Origin: Bremia lactucae
Taxonomy: Eukaryota; Oomycota; Peronosporomycetes; Peronosporales; Peronosporaceae
Direction: 5' to 3'
Assembly: GCF_004359215.1 (NCBI RefSeq)
Contig: NC_090610.1
Location: 1,650,665-1,714,664 of the forward strand
Length of the DNA stretch: 64,000 nucleotides
Shown here one piece after another: positions 43,081-55,700 of the stretch. The first letter of the stretch is position 1, and every line of letters begins with the position of its first letter. The translations under genes and the position numbers were made by a program. The notes below the pieces were generated by a model, which did no database searches, was not told the DNA's origin, and saw nothing but the letters and a program-made list of their open reading frames with translations.

Positions 43081-43640
43081 TTGAAGAAGCAATATCCGTT
43101 GCGGAACAGAAAGCTATTTGTTAAAGACAGGCTTAAGCTAGTTCGTCATCGTATCGTCCTCCGAGACGACAAGAGCTTGGAGGTCCTGAACCCATGGACC
43201 TCTCTTACGTCGAAAGCGAGAGACCTCGGTTTTCGAATAATAAGCGATTGCAGAGATGCAATCGGTGTCAAAAGTTGGTTCACTACGCTCATGATTGTAG
43301 TGCCCCACGCCCAGTACCGAGGGGTACTGAATGGATAATGGACAGAATGCCAAAAAGGGCAACAGTCGCGGGTCCGACGTTGTTGCAAAGTCGCAACAGC
43401 GAGGCGGACCGCCAAAAAACGGTCGGGGTCAGTAGGGGCGTAAAGCTCTACAGATCCAGCAACCTCAAGAGAAGTTGCAATTCTCTTGACGAAAGTTGCA
43501 CCAGACACACAGTCGTTATGTGTCTCTGCACCTGGTGATGAGGTATCCCTCGTGACCTTAAAGTTAAAAGTGACAGATGTTTTGTCACTTAGAGCCCGAG
43601 TGCCCTGTGGGGCGTTCCGTAAGACCTTGCATGATTATGT
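43081..43640 (+). pseudogene. Gypsy family 1 gag zinc knuckle and protease start
   Basis: The plus strand reads LQRCNRCQKLVHYAHDCSAP, a CCHC-type knuckle. Further on is a decayed protease start (about 43530-43620) in which the active-site region reads CGAS. A parallel region is at 51830-52200. Confidence 0.65.
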
Positions 43641-44245
43641 TCATGTACTAGATTGTTCGTGATACAACTCGCTAAGAGTCGTATATGCTGGGTATAAGCG
43701 TGGGCATCACGCTTGCATTATTTGAATTTCAGAAGCTCTATCGAGCTTTGAACTCAGCTTTAAAAGCCTCAAGCGAGCCAAATACATATGGGTTGCGCAA
43801 CTTGAGGCCTAGTGCCCAACGTTTAGCACGACCTGCCAAATTTGATTGAGCAAATGCGAGTCGCATTTGCTCATCGACAATGTGACGAGCCTTTATGGCA
43901 TCGTTCATTTCGACGAGTCACCTTAAAAGGGAGTCCTCTTCGACTCCCCTATACTAAGAGATGTCTATCTTTAAAGTTTTCGGACGACGCGTGTGCGTCT
44001 TTACCTGTTGCAACCTCAACAGTTCTACCTGTTGAGAGCCTTGCTAATTAAGCAAGGCTACTTTTTCTCTTACCTCGTCAAGTTATTGTTGTATGAACTT
44101 GGCGATGGCTGATTGGGGGGCATCTCTGTCCAAACCGGACAGTATGGCCAGGATGGCATCATTCCCTACGGTCGAACTCATTCGTTCGACCGCACTCCTT
44201 TCTATGTCACTTAGAAAGAAGTAGCTATCACGCGAAACGTCGGCT
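43640..44245 (-). pseudogene. Gypsy family 1 gag, N-terminal part (reverse orientation)
   Basis: The minus strand reads VSRDSYFFLSDIERSAVER, GNDAILAILSGLDRD and further gag words down to about 43700 (GRAKRWALGL-like). The C-terminal gag piece that should follow lies on the other strand at 43081-43640. Confidence 0.7.
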
Positions 44246-47200
44246 TCAATTGGAATGGCGCAGAGGGCGAGAACGACTCTAAACATATTGTGCTGGGGGA
44301 CTTTAATGTTAATATGGACAATTTTTTTGATCAAGCCTCCCCTTCACAATCCCACCCTGGGGCAGGTCGAGAAGAAATGTGTGATTGGCTAGATGCCCTC
44401 GGTTTATTTGATGCGTGGAGATTCGTGAATCCAGACACGCGCGACTATACTGTCCTACCAGGAAGAATCGTCTGGACTACTGTTTCCTCACAGCAAACCT
44501 TCTCGAAGTACATCTTGCTTCGATCAATCATGTTCGCGATCAGAAGTGGCATAATGAAGACCATATTCCTGTGGCTCTCCTATTGCAAGCAAAATTTTTA
44601 CCTAATTCAAAGAGAGCGCCATGGAGATGCCCTCCGTGGTTACTACGTGATTTTAAAGTGGTTCAATATCTTCGAGAATCGGTCGAGCATCTTGCGTCCC
44701 GACTCCGGCTATTCAAGGCTCTAATCCTGGTTGTCTTTCGGATGAGCACAAACGTGCCGATTGCATCTACCTACGTCGCCAATGGCTTGAACTGCGATGC
44801 GCCGACTCTAGCGACATGGCGTTACGAGTGCTTGCGGTCAATGATGCGTTGGACCTGTACAACACTACTCATACCGACTGCAACAAGTCTGCATTGGAAC
44901 AGGCTCAAGCAGATATGATCGCCTTTCGTGCCACAATTCACGACCGCAACACTGCAAGCAAGTTTGCAGCAGACCTACAATTAAGTGAACGCTCGTCTCG
45001 GCACTTTATTCGTGCTCCGCAACAAGACTGCCTTAGGTCTCCTATTACCGAGTTCCAGGATGATGATGGCTCGGTTACGGAAGACCCAATTAAAATCGGG
45101 GATGGCCACCGCAAATTTTGGGGTGGACTATTTCAATCTACTTCACCTGATCTTCAACATCTGCGGAACGCGTCTAACTACCCGATCCGTCTGGCGGAGA
45201 AGCTTCGTGCTACGGTGACCAAGTTAAGTGCAGCCCAACAGTCAATGTTAGACGCTCCTATTACAGCGAACGATCTTTACTGGGCAATCATGAAGTCGGC
45301 TAATGGTAAGGCCCCAGGACCTGATGGACTTCCAATTGAATACTACAAGCTCGCCCCAAATTTATAGGCACAAATTTATGAAGTTATACACGATAACCAG
45401 CTTTTAAAAGGCAAAATGATAAAGTTTCAGAGGAGGGCGCACCTTTCGTTGTTATACAAGACTGGCGACCGATCCAAGCACGGCAATTACCGTCCTTTGA
45501 CTCTACTCAATCACGATGCAAAACTGGGCCCAAAGATTCTCGCTTATCGTCTTGGGAAGGTTCTTCCTACGCTTATTCACGAAGATCAAAGTGGGTTTGC
45601 GCCAAACAGGTCCATACGACACTCTCTTATCAGATTTCAGGATCTTCAGGAATTATGCCGGACTAAATATCCAAATGCATGCGCTGTCCTCATTGACTTT
45701 GCTATGGCCTTCGACAGCGTGTTATGGCCGGCGCTAGACATGGTCCTTCAACATTTTGGGTTTGGTGTGACCTTTCGAATATGGATCAAGACTTTCTATC
45801 ACTAAACCTCTGTCAGCTTACTACTTAACAATTCCCCTGGTGTTCCGTTCCTTCTTGGATCAGGGGTGCGGCAAGAAGACCCGCTATCGCCAGGACTTTT
45901 CGTGGTATTCATGGAGCCTCTAATGATTTATTTGCGTGCTAAATTCTCGGATAAAGGGCTAGTACTTGACGGTTTATCTAAACCACACTTACTTACGGCT
46001 TTTGCCGATGATTATACCGGTCTATTATCAGACGTTGATTATGCTCAAGACTTTTTAACGCTGGTTCAGGATTATGCTGCAGCATCACGCTTACGATTGA
46101 ATGTTCACAAGACGTCAAAAATGCCGTTTACGCGCCAAATCGACGAGCTAAACTCGATCGTCTACGTCTAACAACCTCCCTCAAGGTTCTAACGCCGGCC
46201 GAAACAGTGGAGCTATTAGGAGTTCTTCAGGGCGCTTCGGTCACGGCTAAGCAACGCTTTAGCAATACAATTTCAAAATTACGGGCCAGAAGTGCAATTT
46301 GGAAATATCGTGCTCGGACACTACGTGGTAAAGTGGTGCTGCTACAGAATATTATCTTACCTATAATGTGGTACACTGCGAGTGTTATGTGCGTTCCGGC
46401 TTCGGTATTACAGACTGTGGAGATTATTATCCGTAATTTTGTGCATTCCTAAGACACGAACAGTGTCAACGCTGCAGTGGGCAAGTTTGATAAAGCTTGG
46501 ATCTACGCAAGTGTTGCTACAGGTGGTCTAGGCTTGACTCCTACTAAGCTTTTTGTTCAAGCGATGCATGTAAAGACTCTACGCGATGCTCTAGCAGCAA
46601 TTCATACTTCTAATCAGTCTCCGCGTTGGGTAACGCCTGCTCTACACTTATTTACTAAGGCTATGAGCTCCTTAGGCGCTGGTTACTTTTGGAGATCTAC
46701 GCTACGAATTTGGGCAACGCAACATATGATACACGAATCCACAGTATGGAAACGGTACTCACAGGTAATGCCTATATGGTATAACCGCTACTTCACATTT
46801 GGGAAAGCTGGAACTCTCCTGGCAGAGGTTAGTAAGAACACTATTGGCTCTCTTAAAGCGCTTGGAGTTAATCGCTTACAAGACTTTATGGAGTGTTACG
46901 GCGATTTTGCTACGAAAGAATTACTCTACACACTCCTGCCTTCATCGGTTTTTGCGCGTCCAGCCTCACGAACCCGACTGGTTAAACGATACATTGGCGC
47001 GGTTGAATCTCATAACACCCCCGATCGGACCTCTATACGGCCCTTTTCGTCCTCCTGCAATAGAGTGCGCTACACATGCATGGGCTTTCCAAGACCAGTT
47101 AGTCATCAACATGACTAATCGCGACTTTGTACAGCTTTTCTTAAGGCCCGCTCTTGCAAAACTATTTCAGATCTTCAACTCGATCATCTTCAACTAAGCG

Positions 47201-47793
47201 GTGCCGTCCCTCCTGCTGATACATGGAAATTTGAACTTCGCTTCGACCGTCATGTGCTACCAGTATGTTCAGATCTCAAATTTCGACTACAGCATAATGC
47301 GTTAGGCTTTCTTTACAAGTTTAGATGGAGAACGGAGGTAGCTACTTCTACAACATGTGTTCATGGATGTTCAGCAATCGAAGATGCAAGGCATCTATTT
47401 TGGACTTGCAATGTTGCGGAACACCAATGGGGTATCTTTCTTTTACCATTCAAGGAGTTCGTTATTGGCAATATTGACTGGAACGTGATTGTCTTTCCGG
47501 GATTAATAAAGTTAACGCCAACTACTCTTCTACTCTACGGCGCTTACGCGGTACACGCTACCTTCACTATCGTGCGCTGCTGTATATTGCGCGCTTTATG
47601 GCTTCATCGCAATAAACGTCTCTACAAACCGGAAGTGGCGACGGCGCCCGACTTCGTACGCCATCATGCTTGGGCGTACATGCAGTTACATCTTCATCAA
47701 CTCAGGAAGCATGCAACTTCTCAAGGCATTACGCGTAGGATCCGACTTATCGACAAAGTGGAAATTGTATTTCGAAACAATTTTTCCGGCTAA
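44246..47793 (+). pseudogene. Non-LTR retrotransposon (LINE): endonuclease end, RT, zinc-binding RT domain
   Basis: Starting inside the AP-like endonuclease (GDFNVNMD near 44300), it continues with RT blocks: GKAPGPDGLPIEYYK (about 45310), YRPLTLLNHDAK, GFAPNRSIRHS, DFAMAFDSV (about 45693) and FADDY (46001-46015, catalytic). At 47254-47450 lies a zf-RVT domain (FRLQHNALGFLYKFRW, RHLFWTCNVAEHQW). Stops at 45365 and near 45803, 46169 and 46450 break it, so it is dead. It is 5'-truncated, the usual state of LINE copies, and abuts a gag fragment at 44245. Confidence 0.85.
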
Positions 47794-47862
47794 CTTTTTC
47801 CGCTCCGGTTTCACTCCACGCACGTAATTAGTGGTACGAGCCACCTACTGGTCTTCTACTGC

Positions 47863-48092
47863 TGCTACACCTCTCGAACATGGCTACATTTTTCAACTTT
47901 ACAGGGGTTCGCTCTCTCTTTTGCGAATCTTTAGGTTTCAACGATTTTACAATTTGCGAACCTTAATGGTTACGACGGTTTTCCCGCCTGCTACTACACT
48001 TCTCGAACATGGCTACATTTTTTTAACTCTACAGGGGTTTGCTCTCTCTTTTGCGAATCTGTAGGTTTCAACGACTTTTGCGTTTGCGAAAC
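47863..48092 (+). repeat. Two direct repeats of ~105 bp (period ~128) in the LINE 3' region
   Basis: CTCGAACATGGCTACATTTTT to GCGAA(A)CCTT occurs at about 47875-47967 and again at about 48002-48092 with few changes. Confidence 0.8.
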
Positions 48093-48600
48093 CTTTTGGT
48101 TTATAAATTTATGGTTTTTGGGGGTTGCGGAAAGTGTTGTTTTCAACGATTTACCGCTTGCGAAGCTAAGAAAGCTTTATCAGAGGCCAAAACCTCAACC
48201 GCATGATAACCAACTCGTTACGGACTGTTGTCACTGATCTTTTATCGAACATGGACTATAGTTGAACATTTCTGGTTATCAATTGGCAAGCATAACCTCA
48301 GATCACCCGCCATCGACGCAGGATTCTTCGGCCCGTGGGCTAACGGTCAAGCCAATCATAACAGCTTACGTACACTTATTCGAGTGATGCACTTATCCTA
48401 GACGATCAACTATCCCTGCCAACTCATAACACTGAAACAGTGCCGGATTGTTCCCCCTTATGGGAACAGACTCGAAGGTTACAAAGTTCAGCTGGATAAT
48501 TCCAAACAATGGTCCCCACCAAGGAATATCTTACTTGGCTCTCCAATCTCATCTTCATGATCTTCTGGCACATCCTTGTGCCCGTCAAGCGTATGATACT

Positions 48601-48845
48601 CTGCATCACCGTGGTTAATATCACATTACCACAGACCTGTGCCACACATTTCAAGTTTGTCGATTCGCCAGCTCTCGAATCTCCATCACTGTGGTTACTA
48701 TTATATAGTATCACTATTGCTTCCCTCCACTCCCCTATTTTTCGATTCGTCAGCTTTCGAATCTGCATCACCGTGGTTGCTAATTCATTGCAACAGACCT
48801 GTTTCCACATTTTCATTTTACTCGATTCGTCTGCCCCGAATCGAC
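48601..48845 (+). repeat. Three imperfect ~80-bp tandem repeats
   Basis: CTGCATCACCGTGG words start at 48601, 48681 and 48762, with the word TCGATTCG(C/T)C ending each unit (48660, 48741, 48822). No coding role is seen. Confidence 0.75.
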
Positions 48846-49529
48846 ACACATCAGTTGGTGGTGACTACCTGTCACCAAGGTTACCTGTCCAGTTCGCATT
48901 TTAACTGGAATCGTAACCATAGTCTTCTGATAGGAACTTCATTTTAACTTCGGTTAAAAAGTTAATGAATTCAATTAATCCGTTACACACGGCTTCTAGT
49001 AAAGATGCACGGTGTGAAGTTGTAGCGCGTGCTCGAATTTTTTTACCTTTTTGCCAATTTATTTGAAAATCTCAGACATGGCTGGAAATTTGTGGGTGGG
49101 GAAATGGGAGGGTGCGTTTAGGAATTTCCTTATTATAAGAGCAATCACTTTATTTAATAAATGTCACGCCAAACTCTGCTATACGGAATGTTTGTTGTAT
49201 AATGGCAAATTATCCAGTAAAAAACTTCATGTGAACAATTACATAACATTCTGGTGCTAAAAATAAGATGTCATGGATTTAGATGATTAGCTATTATTTA
49301 TTTTAATTTTATATTAAAACATAGTTATGAAAAGTAAAGATAAATAAGGTCAAGAGGAAAAAAGTTATTCTAAACATTTTCACAATTATATATATATATT
49401 ATTTAGACGAGGCGAAACAGAATGTATTCTTATATTGTAATTTTAGGTTGACCTGGAAAGAATTGCTCAAAAATGAATTGCCGACTTGTATTTCAAAACT
49501 TGATAAAAACATAGCAAGCAAGAGTCCCG
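48846..49529. other. Spacer upstream of the U11/U12-35K gene
   Basis: It is AT-rich with a short TA run near 49388. It should hold the promoter of the gene at 49530. I see no other feature. Confidence 0.5.
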
Positions 49530-50096
49530 ATGGCGAAGCGGCCGCGTAGTCGAAGTCGTAATAGAACGTCTTTACGAAATTCTGGATGTCGCGGATGGTT
49601 CGCAGAGGACTATGTACCTGCTCAAATTGGAAGCATTGATGGTACAGACACGATTCCGCACGACAAGGGTTTAGTACGGGCGTCAAATGCATCGTTCGAT
49701 GCCACGAAGGACCCAAATGTTCAGGGTAACCCCTATTCAACGCTATTTGTAGCGCGACTATCATATGAAACACTGGAATCGTCGATTCAAAAACATTTTA
49801 CTCGCTACGGACCCGTCCGCCGCCTGCGTCTCGTGCGAGATAAAAAGTCGGGCATGTCCAAGGGCTACGCGTTTGTCGAGTTCAAGCACGAGCGAGACTT
49901 CGAACGAGCCTACAGACAAGCCCATCAAAGTGTAATTGATGGTGCTGCGATACTCGTGGATTTTGAACGAAGCCGAGCAATGAAGGGGTGGAAGCCTCGT
50001 AGACTTGGAGGCGGGTTAGGCGGCAAGAAGGAGTCAGGACAACTTCGATTTGGTGGACGTAATCAACCGTTCAAGCCACCGCCGAGGCAGTGCTAA
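49530..50096 (+). CDS. SNRNP35: U11/U12 snRNP 35 kDa protein (minor spliceosome)
   Basis: The intact, intron-free frame has 188 residues. In known systems this protein is part of the U11/U12 di-snRNP that recognises U12-type introns in the nucleus, related to U1-70K. The sequence shows a basic RS-containing start, then GSIDGTD..PHD, the family signature. One RRM follows at about 70-146, with RNP2 LFVARL (72-77) and RNP1 KGYAFVEF (111-118), and then the near-invariant tail GWKPRRLGGGLGGKKESGQL. The length is shorter than the animal protein, with little beyond the tail. The start at 49530 is the first Met and gives a full N-terminus. Confidence 0.95.
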   Translation: MAKRPRSRSRNRTSLRNSGCRGWFAEDYVPAQIGSIDGTDTIPHDKGLVRASNASFDATKDPNVQGNPYSTLFVARLSYETLESSIQKHFTRYGPVRRLRLVRDKKSGMSKGYAFVEFKHERDFERAYRQAHQSVIDGAAILVDFERSRAMKGWKPRRLGGGLGGKKESGQLRFGGRNQPFKPPPRQC

Positions 50097-51050
50097 GTGA
50101 GAGATGTGAAAATCATATATTTGACAAGTAGCTGCACTCGCGGCAAAATTTTGTAGGCCTCTACTGCATTGATATTAGGCGGAGCGATTATTGAGCGCTT
50201 AGTGACCACATCGATAAAAAAATCTGGATGCTGTTGTGCTGCGGCAATGAAGTACGTGATAGCAATATCGTATAGCTGGCCGCTTTTACCATCATGCTTT
50301 CAGATGCGACAGTGTTCAAGCAGTCAATCACTGTTTTTCGTTACTGTGATCACCCGAAGTATACCCAACTTCGGGATGCACTCTGAGAAATGACTCGTAT
50401 CCTTCTCTGTATATCGGACAGAATCAGTTACATGATTTGTTTAAGCCTCGCACGCTGTTCCTCTTACTCCAGTCAAACAAATGATGGCTTTCATGGCGCG
50501 CAAAGGCTACATAAGGTTCGCTGTTCTACTCAACTCGTCAAGCTTTAAATTGAACATCCACGTGTGCTACCACGACCCCACGCGGCAGAAACTTCGGCGT
50601 GAAATTTTGATCAGGCCAAATCCTTTACTTAAGTTCCAGCCTTCAACTCGTTTTACCACTAATTTATAGTTCAATACAGATTATAAGTGGGCTTGCTTGC
50701 TCGCTCTTCTTGGCAATTTCAAAAGTACTGATTTAAGATTCGATAAACAATGCAATTAAATGGATCAATAAAGACGAGATATATATCTTCATTGATACGT
50801 CGTAATGTACAATGCAGTGGCAGTTTTGCGACAGTTCTTTTCATAGTTGATATAAATCTTTAAATCAACCCCTGTAGACGCGCGTATAGGCCGTGGCACC
50901 ATACCTAAGTTTCATATTGATGTATTAAGTCAACCAAAATAGAATTATTACCACGTAGGAACTTTAACAAATTAATAGAGTTTATCTTTTTCCTATACAA
51001 AGCGCTCCTCAGTATTGACCTTCAGTTGCTAAGCCGCGCTTAGAACTCAA
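50097..51050. other. Spacer, no supported gene
   Basis: It is AT-rich, with only short frames and no recognised repeat until LTR-like sequence appears near 51055. Confidence 0.5.
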
Positions 51051-51054
51051 ATTA

Positions 51055-51162
51055 GCCTTCCTCTGTACGGTACGTGAAGTATTCTGAGGCACCTTTCCGA
51101 CAGTATAATTACTATAAATTAGCTTGTACTGAAGCAAAACAAGCGAAAGATGCCCCGTTACA
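51055..51162 (+). mobile_element. Gypsy family 1 LTR, 3' end only
   Basis: CCTCTGTACGGTACGTGAAG to CCCCGTTACA matches the end of other family-1 LTRs and is followed by CC and TGGTAGCACT (primer site). The 5' part of the LTR is too diverged or absent. Confidence 0.7.
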
Positions 51163-52380
51163 CCTGGTAGCACTAAGTTGCCGTTTAGCAACCACGTATG
51201 TACCATAAAACATGAATATATTAAACGAAGAAGGAGGGAGCTTTCACGCCCCGTGTAAGAGCTTTCATACTATGCGCGAGAAATTCACACACTTGAGTGA
51301 CCCTATGATCAAGGCAGTCACAGGCGACTCGTTGTTAAGATGGTACGCCGTATTAGACGATATCATCAAAGCACGTCGCATTGAGGATGAAGACAAAAAA
51401 GAAATTCGGCATGTCCAATTTGACCGGAGGTGCCAATTCTTGGATGTTTGGGCTCCAACTTCACGACCCGTGTGTGTATGGCTCGTATGAGGTGTTTAAG
51501 ACGCGGTTTCAACGAACGTTTGAGCCGCCACATGCCGAATGTGGGGCTCGTGCAGAGCTCCTGGATTTGAAGATGGATAAGCGTGACATTCACGTTTGCG
51601 CCCAACACACACGATAATTAGAGCGTTTTACGTGAGTAAACCCATCGATGAAAGAGCACAAGTTACTGTATTCATTAAGGCCGATGGTCCCGTCAAAATT
51701 CACCTAATTCCACCTCGAAAAAAGAGACGCTTGATCAGGCGATCTCTATAGTGGAACAGGAGGATCGCAGCCGGAAACAAGCTTTCGTCCACTCTATATC
51801 CTATCGTCCACCGAGAAGGTCCCGAGCCAAAAAATATCTGCTATGTATAGAGCGAGAAAGCTCAATTTTCAAATTACAAGCGATTGCAAAGATCCAATTG
51901 CTATTAATAGACAGGGCACAACGACTAAAACCGAGCAAAACGATTAATCTCCCGCTAAGAATAACGGAGGCAGCGGACCCGCTTCGCCGCGGATCGTCAA
52001 AAAACGGTCGGGATCAGTTGCGGAGCGCCCTACCGTTCAGCAACGTCAAAAAAAATTGCTGGAGTTGCCCCCAACACACAGTCATTAAGAGTTACTGCCC
52101 CTGGTGAAGAGGTTACCTCATCATCTTGCAAATCGAAGTGATAAAGGTTTTGTCGTTTTGTTTCGAAGTGATTGTGGGGCGTCAAACAACTTATTCAACG
52201 CCAATCGCTATAGGTTTGTAGGTCAACTTCCTTTAGTGCAATATATCTCTTACGTAAGTTTTAAAGCATGCGCATCTAAAACAATGAAGAAACGCGTTGA
52301 AAAAATCCAATACAAGTAAAAGGCAAACACTTAAAAATTATTGTACTGGATTAAATGACAAATTTGATGTCATCCTAAGT
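51163..52380 (+). pseudogene. Gypsy family 1 gag-protease relic
   Basis: It reads DSLLRWYAVLDDIIKARRIED (matches gag at 34738-35170), then in other frames DPCVYGSYEVFKTRFQRTFE and, near 52150, a protease-like stretch with CGASNNLFNANR. Frame changes and stops are frequent. A 20-bp perfect palindrome lies just after, at 52447-52466. Confidence 0.65.
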
Positions 52381-52446
52381 AATCATGGAGCCACTACGCA
52401 GATCACGCAAGTACCGTTTCGATGCTAGCGTTTGCAATTGAATCAT

Positions 52447-52466
52447 CTCCGAAGTTAACTTCGGAG
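52447..52466. repeat. 20-bp perfect palindrome
   Basis: CTCCGAAGTTAACTTCGGAG equals its own reverse complement. It lies in a non-coding stretch between the Gypsy relic and the Copia element. Confidence 0.9.
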
Positions 52467-52769
52467 GTGCTATCAGGTCAAGTATATAATCAGCTCCACT
52501 TGATCCGATATTAATTAAGACCTTCGACGTCTCGGTTTCTTCTTAGGAGTTATTATCAGCAGGATTCTTGGAGATTTATTGTTAAATATAGTGATGTTAG
52601 GAAAAGTAGAAGTTTGTCATTTTTAGTTAACTATGTTACGTCTCGTCGCAAAAAATTATCTGCGCCTGGATTTTTTCTGCGCGATCCGAGTACAGAAACT
52701 TCCGTAAATCCAAAGTGGTCGGCCGACAGAAATGCTTTCACGGCGACTAATGTTTTCAATACTCCCTAC

Positions 52770-55700
52770 AGTAATTACACAAGGTTAAACAGTCCTCGCA
52801 ATTCCGCTACTTGGGGCGCTGGCAGCGTTTTCGTTAGCAGGTCCACCTTCAGGAGCTTGGACGCCACGTAATAAGGTTTCACTACACCCTTATGGATAAT
52901 CGCATATCAATTTCATGCGCACATCCACGTATATTGTGCTCGACATGCTTCCTTCACACCCTAACTGCTTAATTGCTGCTTAATTGTCCATCAGCATGCT
53001 TATTGGCTCCTTTACAGGAGGACCAATCTCTTTTAGTATTTCTCGCAAACCCAGCAGCTCCCGTCCTACATGCAACTACGAGATAAACATAGCCTCCAGG
53101 GATACTCCAATTTGGGTTTTGCAGAACGACTACACAATTACTCCGTCCACGGTAAGTACCCCGACAGTAATCGACTTTCGATTCGACTTGTTTGCCGCAA
53201 AGTCCAAATTACTCCAGCTTGCAAGCATGAACTTATCATCCTCTAGGCCAATACTCACGATTGTGAGTATTGTTGTCTACAGATATCGGGCAACGCGCTT
53301 CGCCAACTTGCAGTCGCTGACGCTGGGCTGGTACGTCCGCCTTATTGCGTTTTGGACAGCAAAATTGATGTCAGGCCTTAAACAGCGGGCAAGCCAGAGG
53401 AGACTTCCAACTAGTGACTGACAGTCTCGTTTAGTTGGCTTGCCATTTTGCAAGTTTTTTTTTCCAAATACACTGGTTGTGATTCGTTAACGTTCGTTTT
53501 TTCACGAATTGGCACCTTCACGCCATTTGCTTGCATCAGTCAATTTTGGCTCAGCATCTCCACTATTGCTGCGTTTTGATCAATAGTGTAGGTATTTGCA
53601 TTAATTAAATTAACTCGCATGCCCAAAAACTTGTTAACTTCGGTTAAGTCCTTGATAGACAAAAAACTCACTTTATAAAAATCTACCACCTTGGTCTGGT
53701 TAGAAGCCGAGACCAACAAATCATCCACATACACACCGACGATAACCAGATCGCCTTGATTGTAATTAAGTACAGACACGCGTCTGACAAGCATCGAGTG
53801 AACCCATTATCCTCCAATTTCGTGCTCAGTAATTCACTCCAAAAACGACCTGTTTGTTAAAGCCCCTTAAGAGACTTATAGGCCGAAATGCTAGCTTCTC
53901 GGTCCCTGCAATACCAAACTGATTCGCATCACACCTGGAACAATCATTCCCTGAGGAATGCAATAAAAATCTCCAAATGTTCTTCTTTGTCTGCCTTCAA
54001 GTATGCATTAGTAGTGTCACCATGTCTTGCCGCCCCCCCCCAACACAGTGTAAGTACCAATATGGTCTTCACCGTACATAACTCCATCACTGCAGCAAAT
54101 GTTACAGCATAATCAACGCCAAAGATCTGCTCGTTATTGCAGGCGACGAGCCTAGCCTTAGATGGCATCCCGCTTTGTTTTTTACACGCGTTTAGTGTGC
54201 AGCATGTGACTTCCTGGTGGCGTGAGTTCTAATTCACACACATTATTCTCTTTCAATACTTGCAGTTCTTCAACCATAGCAATTAATCATTTATCCTTTT
54301 GCGTTTTTCATGGCCTGACCGTATTTGCTTGAATCTCTCTCGCGGGTGATGTCCACCACATCCGTAACCTCTCCGATTTCTGCTCATCGTCGACGTCGCG
54401 CGTCGTTTTGGCCTCCGATCTTGTCACGAAAGCATCTCGCGTCCAGACACTTTTTCTCGTGTGTCGTTTGTGCCCTTTAACTTGACCAGTCGCTTGTCAT
54501 CAACTCTTGCGCTGATCCTTTGCGAAAACCTTTGACATTTTCTTGCAAATGTGCTCGACGCAATTGTTCATTCTGGTCCTTATTGAGCGTCTCAACAATT
54601 TACCGCGTTGAGTCACCACCACCATCTTGTTACCCGGTATATACACCCGATATCCCTTAATTTCGTCACTTTTACCTACAATCAGGCCTCGTTTACCGCG
54701 GGCGCCCAAAGACTTATTCTTAGCGTCCTGGTGCACAGTGCACGGTGACCCAAAAATCACAATGTCGCTCAAGGTAGGTACCTTGTTCGTCAACATCTGC
54801 AAAGGTGACTGTCGTCCGGGATTTGCTGCACTTGGGTTCCGATTAAGTATATGAGCGGCATATTTAGCCGCATCACCCCAGAAGATCATCGGCAAACCGC
54901 TTGCGAACATCGTGATCCGCACCATAATCATAATAGTGCGGTGCATCCGCTCAGCTTTGTCATTACAAGCTTGATTCCTTGGCTCACTTATGTTCTGGCG
55001 ATTCCGGTGTACTTGCAAAAGATGTCTAGCATCTGTACTCTCCTCTGCTATCCGTTCGCAGCACGTGAATGCAACAATTTAATTGCCTTTCAAAAAAATG
55101 ACATGATGTGCATAGATTTTAGAGCTGCCACGTCCTTCCTCTTCGCCAAGAGAACGCGACATTAATTCGTCCTAGTGTTCACAAAGTTCACCATGTAGCG
55201 ATTCCGAGTTTGTCGCGAGGAGTCATAGGGCCTTTCAATTCAGAGCAGATAACTCCGCCGATAACACCAACCGGTGAGCTTTCGCCAATAGCCTTCTTCG
55301 ACTAAGGGTTTTTGGTTTGCTTGCCTTGAGCGCAAGCCAGACAGTTCGCACGCGTCAAATCAGTTAGTTGTATGCCGCATGCCGGGCCCTTCGCCATTCA
55401 AATAATCGTGTCGTAATTCTGGTGTGCTAGCCGTCTTTGAAAATGCATAAGCGATCTCTTTTGCACGTCCTGACTCACTTCAGATTCGACCTGTGCCAGC
55501 ACTGTCATAAGCACATATTTCGATCGTCGAACGCGTCCGCAGCCTTGGGAGCGTACAATTAGCACAATATCAAGCTATTCCGCGTCAAATATAGCCATAC
55601 CACTGTCAATGCTTGCGACCACTCTTGGGGGGGCCATGTAGGCTATACCAAACCCTTTAGTCTCCAACATGCCGTTAGAAATAATGTTTCTTTCGAGGTT

